The translations under genes and the position numbers were made by a program. A DNA stretch of 28,894 bases from a virus. Positions 19,718-26,657 of this stretch are shown piece after piece. Positions within the stretch are counted from its first letter, which is position 1. Every line of letters starts with the position of its first letter. The notes under the pieces are model-generated. The model ran no database searches, was not told where the DNA came from, and saw nothing but the letters and a program-made list of their open reading frames with translations. The stretch covers positions 1 through 28,894 of IMG/VR virus record IMGVR_UViG_3300045974_000391; one strand, written 5' to 3'.

Positions 19718-21160
19718 TTATATCTTCCAATCCGTCAAGTTTGAATCATTGTATCGTAAAGCGATCCAACCTTCGGAACATCTGCCCCAAATACCGCCAA
19801 CGCCAATGCGTACTTCATAGATGGTTACAGATTGTAGTGGCAACTTGTAAGTTACTTTTAAAGAACTTACACTTGGTGATTCTCGAATATTAACTCCAAG
19901 ACCAATATTAATCTTCACAGTTTTAGGAAGCAAAGATTTTACTGGAATAAGCCACTTCATCTGGACATAACGCTTAACAAAAGATAGGAGTGGAACAACT
20001 GGAGAGTTACTGAGAACATGCCAAGTCCACTTTGAATTGGAACCATAGACCCTATGCATAATGTCTGGTCTGTTGATATGGTTCACATCTGATTCCGGTA
20101 TCTCGTTAGCATCGAGATATTCTATTTCGCCCCATTGTTGACCATCAAGACCAATCAATAACTTATTGATTTTGACAATGTTCCTGCCCGGATAAATCAG
20201 AGCAACAAGGATCAATTTGTGATTAGCATTGTAACCCTTGCTCGGACCCCAACCTGGATCAATAAGTTTGTCAAAACTTTTTGGATTATCTTTATTCCAA
20301 AATCTGATTCGGTCGACCCAATAGGATGGAGTGATAGTATCTTTCGCACCGCTACTCTTTGGTGTGTCATATGTTGGTGTAACAAGCGGACCACCTGCGG
20401 GCCGTTGCCAGTAAGATTCATTTGAAAAGATGTAAAGACCAGTATCAACAACTACTGGATCTGGCGCAGGTATAGAACTATCTTCTGGATTCGATGCAAA
20501 ATATTTAGCTAGATCTTCAGATGTTCCATAGAAAACATTGGCATCAATTTTATTTGTTGATCCAGGCAGAGTCAGGTAATCCCCAGTGAATTGCCACATC
20601 TTTAATACACCAGGAATCGCAGTTGTATTGAAAGGAACAGTTAAAACTTTCAGATCGTTTCGTAATTGATCCCAAGTTGTTGTACCTTTTAAATAGGTAT
20701 CTGGGTGCGGATACTGCGCCCACCAATATTCTGTATTCGGCCAAACTGAAAGATATGGAAGAAACCAGGCGCCAGTGTATATAATGGTTCGCCAGCCAGC
20801 ATGGTCGCAACGATCTAAGAAATCGACAATATTTTCTGAATAAACCCTCGGGGAATATCCTGATTTAATTACTTCAATGTCGATAGCAATTGTATTAGTA
20901 TTGACCGGCTTATTCGCCTTCAGCCAATTAAAATTCTCCAGGGAAGTAGCCCAGGGATTATAAACAAAATAGGGCGCCCTCACTATTCCCGCTTCGCCAG
21001 CTTCGGTCCACGCTTCAGTAAACCGTTTGTCCAAGTGATGCCCACCGTTCATATCGTTAAGTCGAAGAATAACAGCTCCAACGCCATTATCTTTTAACAT
21101 TGTGGCGTCTATATCATTCCCTTCCCAAGCATCTACGACCAAACATGTATTAGGATTCAT
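19718..21160 (-). CDS. Endolysin: GH25 lysozyme with C-terminal SH3-like domain
   Basis: Residues 1-225 are a GH25 lysozyme-type domain: VVDAWEGND (D10) on the first strand, ILRLND, and AIDIEV with D94 and E96, the usual DxE catalytic pair. WQFTGDYL near 190 and IDANVF near 208 close the barrel. These enzymes cut the beta-1,4 bond between MurNAc and GlcNAc. Residues about 415-475 look like a bacterial SH3 domain (INIGLGVNIRESPS, then WGRCSEGWIALRY), a wall-binding unit. The middle (240-410) is a domain I do not recognise. The start follows GGAGA by six bases. The enzyme ends the infection together with the holin and points to a Gram-positive wall. At 480 residues it is longer than simple two-domain lysins. 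Confidence 0.85.
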   Translation of the reverse strand: MNPNTCLVVDAWEGNDIDATMLKDNGVGAVILRLNDMNGGHHLDKRFTEAWTEAGEAGIVRAPYFVYNPWATSLENFNWLKANKPVNTNTIAIDIEVIKSGYSPRVYSENIVDFLDRCDHAGWRTIIYTGAWFLPYLSVWPNTEYWWAQYPHPDTYLKGTTTWDQLRNDLKVLTVPFNTTAIPGVLKMWQFTGDYLTLPGSTNKIDANVFYGTSEDLAKYFASNPEDSSIPAPDPVVVDTGLYIFSNESYWQRPAGGPLVTPTYDTPKSSGAKDTITPSYWVDRIRFWNKDNPKSFDKLIDPGWGPSKGYNANHKLILVALIYPGRNIVKINKLLIGLDGQQWGEIEYLDANEIPESDVNHINRPDIMHRVYGSNSKWTWHVLSNSPVVPLLSFVKRYVQMKWLIPVKSLLPKTVKINIGLGVNIRESPSVSSLKVTYKLPLQSVTIYEVRIGVGGIWGRCSEGWIALRYNDSNLTDWKI

Positions 21161-21178
21161 TATTATTCTCCATTATGT

Positions 21179-22894
21179 TTAAGCTACCCTGCGGAACCAG
21201 TCAGCTGTGCAGATATTAGGAGTAAGACCTGTGGTAAAAGGATGCATAAGTATGCCTACCTGGTCAAATCCGCTAATAGTAGAAAGATCCAAGCTGTATA
21301 GATCTCCATAGGTGCCTGGCTTCCCCGATAGAGATATTCGCCAAATTATACTAGTGGCATCTTTTTCGATTTCGAAATAAACGGTGTACTGATGAACAAC
21401 TCCTTTGTTGCTCTCACCACCAGCAGATCCTGTGTAATCAAGAAGTAATAGGGCATTATTTCCGTGTGAGGCATGCGACATGAGATAAATGCATAAAGTA
21501 TGATTGGAAGTCGAATTTCGAATACCTAAACCTATTCCTGCGAAATATGCATTGTAGTTTTCACGCGCAACTTTGCTTCTGAATTTCCACGTACTGTCTG
21601 CAGGCATAGACTGCAAAATATCACAATGAACAGCGCCAGTGTTTATTTCCCTGGTGGTGTGGCCAAATATAGCTAGCCCTTCGTTAAGCGAAATTGTAGA
21701 TACAGAACCAGCCGTATGGATCTCAGTCCACTTGGGATCTAAAGTTGTCCCATCGAATTCGTCATCCATGGCGTCTGGAGTTGCTGGTGGATTATCTGGG
21801 TGATTTGCTAACCACGCTGGAAGAGTTGCACTACCTGAACCGCCGCTTGTTGAAGGCTCATTAGATATGCCGTATATGCGGATGGAACCAGAGGCGATAT
21901 TGCCTGATGTAAACATGAATTTTATTCCGTCTACTGCGCCGGTGTTAACCCATCGTCCATCAAATATTGTGTTGATGAGATTACTGTCAGTTCCCCATAA
22001 AATATTTCCTCCCATACGCTTGAGAGACGTTGTACTATGGGCATCGTACAGTTTTAATGTACCATTTGAGGCATTCAACGGATTGTTTGACATTTCGCTG
22101 GCATTACGTGTACGGAATGATGTAACTGCAGTGCAAACTCCAACATTCCCGCTAATCGCTTGGAGTAACGAGTTTATCACATAATGAACAGCATCGTCAT
22201 ATACCCCACCAGTAGATAATTGCCATACGAAATCGACCATGTTCACTACTGGAAGTATCCCATTTATTTCGATCACATACGTGTCATATTTCGGGTCAAC
22301 GAATGACGTAAAATCTAATGATGGGGAATCAGATGCAATTAATTCTTGCAATAACACTAGTGCACCACCAGAACCTCCTGAACCGCCGCTACCGCCAGAT
22401 CCTCCAGCAGCGATTGTGACGACTGTGGCGTCATTAACGGAATCATCAGTGAGATCCGCGCCAACGATCTTAAGATTAGCACGTTGAGGAAGTGTCGCGC
22501 TTGAACTCTTAATAGTATGTCCACCACCGGGATCACCACCCCCGCCGCCGATGATCGTCGCTAAGCCCAAGGGATTCCCGGTTGTGCCATCGCCGATAAG
22601 AGATGTATCGGTAACCACTGCTTGAATATATACGTTCGTATCTGGTACTACGGCTAGAGGATTCCCTGTTGTACCATTGCCTGTAAGAGATGTATCGGTA
22701 ACTACTGCAGCAAGATATGTTCCTGCTGGAATATCAGGTGAAAGCGGTACAGCTTCCCAGGTTGTTCCGTTATCGCGATACATAGTGTTTGTATCCGTTG
22801 TAAAATATAGTCTGCCCGCTGTCAAAACAGAATTGTCGGTCGGCCGGTCAGCGAAGAGTCCCGGCGACAAAATAGCTTGTGCTAAGGTTGACAT
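21179..22894 (-). CDS. Tail fibre / receptor-binding protein with lectin-like C-terminus
   Basis: The 571-residue protein opens with a segment common in phage fibres (AGRLYFTTDTNTMYRDNGTT, residues 27-46), then two tandem copies of AVVTDTSLxGxGTTGNPL (about 63-110), a glycine-rich hinge, and GGSGGSGGSGG (about 165-177). Residues about 180-345 form a strand-rich domain. The last 200 residues (from AMDDEFDGTTLDPKWTE) look like a concanavalin A-like beta sandwich, as in carbohydrate-binding fibres. The order, shaft repeats then hinge then binding domain, suggests that the C-terminus touches the host surface. The stop of the next upstream gene is two bases away, and a GGAGG site lies inside that gene. 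Trimerisation is expected from the fibre class. The receptor is unknown. Confidence 0.75.
   Translation of the reverse strand: MSTLAQAILSPGLFADRPTDNSVLTAGRLYFTTDTNTMYRDNGTTWEAVPLSPDIPAGTYLAAVVTDTSLTGNGTTGNPLAVVPDTNVYIQAVVTDTSLIGDGTTGNPLGLATIIGGGGGDPGGGHTIKSSSATLPQRANLKIVGADLTDDSVNDATVVTIAAGGSGGSGGSGGSGGALVLLQELIASDSPSLDFTSFVDPKYDTYVIEINGILPVVNMVDFVWQLSTGGVYDDAVHYVINSLLQAISGNVGVCTAVTSFRTRNASEMSNNPLNASNGTLKLYDAHSTTSLKRMGGNILWGTDSNLINTIFDGRWVNTGAVDGIKFMFTSGNIASGSIRIYGISNEPSTSGGSGSATLPAWLANHPDNPPATPDAMDDEFDGTTLDPKWTEIHTAGSVSTISLNEGLAIFGHTTREINTGAVHCDILQSMPADSTWKFRSKVARENYNAYFAGIGLGIRNSTSNHTLCIYLMSHASHGNNALLLLDYTGSAGGESNKGVVHQYTVYFEIEKDATSIIWRISLSGKPGTYGDLYSLDLSTISGFDQVGILMHPFTTGLTPNICTADWFRRVA
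22571..22709 (-). repeat. Two-copy repeat in the tail fibre gene
   Basis: Two tandem units of about 50 bases (22571-22621 and 22659-22709), similar in DNA as well as in protein, encode VVTDTSLxGxGTTGNPL. They are the only visible direct repeat within the fibre and may mark variation in shaft length by recombination. Confidence 0.7.
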
Positions 22895-22895
22895 A

Positions 22896-23744
22896 TTAGT
22901 TTAATACCTCCATTACGACGATGTCGCCATTGCAGAATAGTAATTCGCCATTAAAAACTATCGGCTCAGTATGATTGTTTGATTGATTATTGCCGGAAGA
23001 CCCTCCAAACGCGCCAGTGCTAAGACGTAGGTCATAGATATCCCCATCAACTTGTTTGTCTTGGAGCTTTGCTCGTTTCTTACTGGCTCTTACCACACAT
23101 ATGGGGGCAGTTCCTTCTGGTATTTTAGGAAAGTCGTCCGGAACGATAGGTGTATCCTTGTCAAGACCGGGTGTAACTATCATTTTGACGGTCATAATAC
23201 CTTCGACAAGCTCAAGACCGATCGACAGAAGGACGAACCTGGCTCCTAGGGATGGTCTGTACTCCTTGATGTCCACAGTCTCGCCAGCGAACCAGTATGG
23301 CTGATTATCGAACACTGCCCAACCTGATTTGATCCCGATGCCCCAAGCGCCTGACACATATGGTTGGAATGGTAGGAAGGACCTGGTCTGAATATGGATA
23401 GGATCAACACCATAGATGCCGTGATTAGCTCCATGGTTCTTCACGAATGAGAACAGTAGATCTTTGACCTGGTAACCTTTAGATTGGTGCCTTGCTCGAA
23501 GTAAACCATCGAGACCTTTATAGACGTAAACCTGAATACCGAGCATTAGCGGTACGGATTCATTATATACTTCGACTTCTGAATTATCTTCGTAAAAGCG
23601 AACCTTGATAAAGTTCGGACGATTAGCGGTTGACAATGACCCGTCGGACCATCCGGTTATAGCCACCATCGGCTTTTCTACTATGAGATCTGATTGCAAA
23701 ATAAATTGCCGTATCGATTCCCAACTTAGCGGTTGATTTATCAT
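22896..23744 (-). CDS. Tail protein of unknown fold, between Gp37-like protein and fibre
   Basis: The 282-residue protein is strand-rich, with VRFYEDNSEVEVYNES, LMLGIQVYVYKGLDG and WGIGIKSGWAVFDNQPYW. A late segment PEGTAPICVVRASKKRAKLQ is followed by IYDLRLSTG and a glycine/serine/asparagine-rich linker (GGSSGNNQSNNH). The last 20 residues form a strand. No family is clear to me. Position between the Gp37-like tail protein and the fibre, plus the linker, suggest a baseplate component or fibre adaptor. It starts four bases after the upstream stop. The 19-base repeat shared with 18608-18626 lies in its 3' half. Confidence 0.68.
   Translation of the reverse strand: MINQPLSWESIRQFILQSDLIVEKPMVAITGWSDGSLSTANRPNFIKVRFYEDNSEVEVYNESVPLMLGIQVYVYKGLDGLLRARHQSKGYQVKDLLFSFVKNHGANHGIYGVDPIHIQTRSFLPFQPYVSGAWGIGIKSGWAVFDNQPYWFAGETVDIKEYRPSLGARFVLLSIGLELVEGIMTVKMIVTPGLDKDTPIVPDDFPKIPEGTAPICVVRASKKRAKLQDKQVDGDIYDLRLSTGAFGGSSGNNQSNNHTEPIVFNGELLFCNGDIVVMEVLN
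23175..23193 (-). repeat. 19-base direct repeat, copy 2
   Basis: Identical to 18608-18626. Here it encodes part of the strand MTVKMIVTPG of the tail protein. Confidence 0.6.
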
Positions 23745-23748
23745 TTTG

Positions 23749-25854
23749 TTATCCCAGGATGGGCCAAGCAGCTATAGGCCACTCGGCTAGCAGACCATCA
23801 CCAAGCAAACCGTATGGTCCGAGACTAAGATATGTTTTCAGCAATGGAGTCATGTTTATCACACCACTGAAATCTGAGTTACTGCTGACATAATACGCCG
23901 GTGATCTTAAGTTTATTTCTAGATTCTCAGTGTCTGGAGCTCTGCCGCTGATTAAATAACCCCATTGCTGTTTTCCTGTTCCTAGTTCCGTTCCAGCGGA
24001 AGACAAGCCCAGGCAGTTGCCAGTGTTAGGCGTTGTCACTACTGTTGAAACGGTTAGATCATCTGGCGCGAACGTCACTACATGCATGGCTCTATTAGAA
24101 CCCATGACGGCCATAGACTTTCCGTCCACTGAAAAAGCTCCCTCTCTCATGTTGAAACCTGTAGGAGATACTTCAAAAGTTTCTATAGGACCTTCTCCAA
24201 ACAGATCTTTACTCCTGTGTATCTGTGTGACATACCAATCGAGTTCAGAGACAAAATAGGTAATATTGTTACCATATTCCGGACGGAAATGTAAACCCGC
24301 GTTGAACGCACCTGGCACGTTTAATATGAAATCCCACTGTGATCCTGTGAACTCTTCTACTCTGGTTCCTCCAGTGGAGTTAATACCAGAAAGCGTTACA
24401 CGATCGTTATTAAGTTCTAGTCTTCTAACATTTCCCGGGTAGCTCATATTAAGGTACAACGGTATGGTAGGAACAGCCACATCGTAAGCTGTGCCATCAA
24501 AAAGTCTGGCAAAATGATATGGACCATAAGCGAAGGTGCCATAATCAGGACTGGTCATCCATGGGTTGACGACCGTACCCGCAACTCGGCCAGTGTACAT
24601 ATCTACACCTAAGGCTCCAATAATATTGTCGACACTTTCAATCCGAGGAAATTGCACAGTGGGATAGCTGAAGTATACAGTTGCGACATCAAAGAACGGT
24701 TCGGCTTTAAGAAAATATCGTACTCCAAACCAACCGCCAACCATCGATGCCCGATAAAGTTTCTTACGGTCTTTGGATACATAGACAAGATCACCTGTTC
24801 CCATCGTGACCCTTGCAGAGTATGCTGATGACATTGAAACAGGGACACCATCAACCGGATCGGGAGTAACATCAAGCCAAAGTTCTGGAACTTGCAGCCC
24901 TGGGTAAAACGCACAGGCTAGTAATCTGTCCTTGTTTGTCAATATGTACAAACCAAGTAGATTTGATTCTGGTAAATTCTCTGGAATTGGTATTTCAGGA
25001 GGAAGTTCGGGAAATTCTGGAAGTCTTGGCAATGGTAGTTCTGGCAGCAGAAGTCCATCGCCGTACCCGGTCGACAGGTAACCCTCACGAAGATTGATCC
25101 CGGTTTTTGTAGTTCCCCGATTGAATATTTTGAGGTTGTCAAAATTCTGTATGTAAACACGAGTCTTGTAAGGGGCTAGGTCGACAATTGATTTAACATC
25201 TTTAAGTGTCTCCGACCTGCTAGATAAGGTTACTACCTGAGGCAGATGGGCGCCATGTATTACAGATGTGAAACCATCGCATAAGTTGCGTCCGGCCAGA
25301 ATTTTGAACGTCAGTAATTTTGTGTTAAGATCGTACGTTGCTTTATATCCTAGGTTTTTAGACTCTAACAGAGATGTTACAGCACTCATAACGCTAACAC
25401 CGCTCACAAGTCCTTTCACGTGTTGGGCTAGCACAATAGGATCAGTAGAATTTTCAAACCTGAAGAAATCTACTTTCCTCGTAATATCTGTGGGATTGAT
25501 AATGCTTTGATCTATCAAAGACTTTATGGATATTTGAAGATCCGCGTCTTCTAGCAGTTTGTCTTTGAAAACTACCCGCTGTTCTAGGAATCCTTCCATC
25601 GAATTCCCTTTGACAATAACCGCTTTGGAATCCGTGAGAATAGTGTCACGTTGTATATAATCTATGAGGAACAGTGTTTTAGTCTCGACGTGATAAACGT
25701 ACATAAGTTCTTCGATGACTCCACTGATGTCGGATGTCTCAGAGATTTGCATGTCTATCAAGCTCGGCTGCGAAAAGCGAATGCTTATCGTAACGGAGAG
25801 ATAGTCCATAATTTCAGCAACTGGTGTTCGGTCGTGGTCCAATAACAATAACAT
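23749..25854 (-). CDS. Gp37-like siphovirus tail protein (tail tip / tail-associated)
   Basis: The 701-residue protein starts with a domain resembling the N-terminal half of ReqiPepy6 Gp37-like tail proteins. It shows paired strands near MDYLSVTISIRFSQPSLIDM, an oxidoreductase-free core with KAVIVKGNSMEGFLEQRVV, then DGFTSVIHGAHL, TRVYIQNFD and GINLREGYLSTG (about residues 250-262). A proline-rich hinge (PELPLPRLPEFPELPPEIPI, 270-290) leads to a second half of about 400 residues with repeated strand blocks, perhaps a propeller. That half replaces the usual short C-terminal domain, which seems to be encoded separately at 19436-19717. Members sit at the tail tip with the distal tail protein. 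The start overlaps the upstream stop as TAATG with GGAGG nearby. Confidence 0.74.
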   Translation of the reverse strand: MLLLLDHDRTPVAEIMDYLSVTISIRFSQPSLIDMQISETSDISGVIEELMYVYHVETKTLFLIDYIQRDTILTDSKAVIVKGNSMEGFLEQRVVFKDKLLEDADLQISIKSLIDQSIINPTDITRKVDFFRFENSTDPIVLAQHVKGLVSGVSVMSAVTSLLESKNLGYKATYDLNTKLLTFKILAGRNLCDGFTSVIHGAHLPQVVTLSSRSETLKDVKSIVDLAPYKTRVYIQNFDNLKIFNRGTTKTGINLREGYLSTGYGDGLLLPELPLPRLPEFPELPPEIPIPENLPESNLLGLYILTNKDRLLACAFYPGLQVPELWLDVTPDPVDGVPVSMSSAYSARVTMGTGDLVYVSKDRKKLYRASMVGGWFGVRYFLKAEPFFDVATVYFSYPTVQFPRIESVDNIIGALGVDMYTGRVAGTVVNPWMTSPDYGTFAYGPYHFARLFDGTAYDVAVPTIPLYLNMSYPGNVRRLELNNDRVTLSGINSTGGTRVEEFTGSQWDFILNVPGAFNAGLHFRPEYGNNITYFVSELDWYVTQIHRSKDLFGEGPIETFEVSPTGFNMREGAFSVDGKSMAVMGSNRAMHVVTFAPDDLTVSTVVTTPNTGNCLGLSSAGTELGTGKQQWGYLISGRAPDTENLEINLRSPAYYVSSNSDFSGVINMTPLLKTYLSLGPYGLLGDGLLAEWPIAAWPILG

Positions 25855-26657
25855 TATAGACCTCCGTAACCAGGTAAATATGATAATACCGATTCAGCAC
25901 TATCAAGTCCGGTAATTGTTACATCGTTAGCACCTGGATCTATCCGAATCCAGTTATAGGGAATCGAGACTGCAGAGAAAATATTGTATACAGTAGCGCC
26001 CCTTGCTAACGTGCATCGTTTCTTAATACCAGTTTCAATTACAATAATATCATTTGCTTGCAGAGCTCCAGTTATCGCAATAATTTTTGTGATATCCAGA
26101 CTCATTGCCGTTGCGTTAGACGCATTCGTTACTGTGATTGTTCCAGATGCGATGGGACCTGGGATAATTGAAGATATGCCGCATCCTGACGCTATGTCTC
26201 CAGGGTTTGTGAACGGTTCACTCGCGCTGTCGATCGTGCTCATGACAGATGCAGCCGTGAAAGCTGAATCCGGACATATGATTGTGACCGTCATCGTGGA
26301 TTCTTTAGTAAATACAGGAGTATTACAGGACTCCACAACTCCACTTATTGAACGCAGCAAAACATTATCCGTTTCGAAGGCGAGTAGTACATTGTTCCCA
26401 GGGGCAAACACACTCGTAAGCGATTTGCGCTTGGTTTCAACATCGACATCTGTAATACGTATTGTCAGCACTATAATGCGCTGTTTTGGCGCTATACTGG
26501 AAATCACGGTCCTGTTAGGGAGTTTATCTACCGTGACTTCTCTACTGTCTTCGGCGATACCAGTAATATCGAATATGAGTGCCCCATCAGATTCTGAAGC
26601 ACTCATATCCAACACAAACTGGTAACTGCCTGAATAAGCAGTTACTTTTTTTAACAC
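25854..26657 (-). CDS. Distal tail protein (Dit) / phage tail family protein
   Basis: The 267-residue protein has the beta-rich N-terminal half of siphovirus distal tail proteins: SDGALIFDITGIAED, a strand ending LPNRTVIS, QRIIVLTIRI, a helix KRKSLTSVFAPGNN, then LLAFETDNV, SISGVVESCN and VTIICPDSAF (about residues 20-130). Residues 150-267 form a second beta domain with GTITVTNASNATAMS and VIETGIKKRCTL, as in Dit proteins with a galectin-like C-terminus. Dit hexamers join tail tube and tip. The gene lies between the tape measure and Gp37-like genes, the standard siphovirus order. Its stop overlaps the next start. Confidence 0.85.
   Translation of the reverse strand: MLKKVTAYSGSYQFVLDMSASESDGALIFDITGIAEDSREVTVDKLPNRTVISSIAPKQRIIVLTIRITDVDVETKRKSLTSVFAPGNNVLLAFETDNVLLRSISGVVESCNTPVFTKESTMTVTIICPDSAFTAASVMSTIDSASEPFTNPGDIASGCGISSIIPGPIASGTITVTNASNATAMSLDITKIIAITGALQANDIIVIETGIKKRCTLARGATVYNIFSAVSIPYNWIRIDPGANDVTITGLDSAESVLSYLPGYGGL

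Noticed and set aside
25984-26625. 213-codon plus-strand frame opposite the distal tail gene
   Set aside because: It mirrors a gene with strong family features on the minus strand, and no other plus-strand gene exists in the window.
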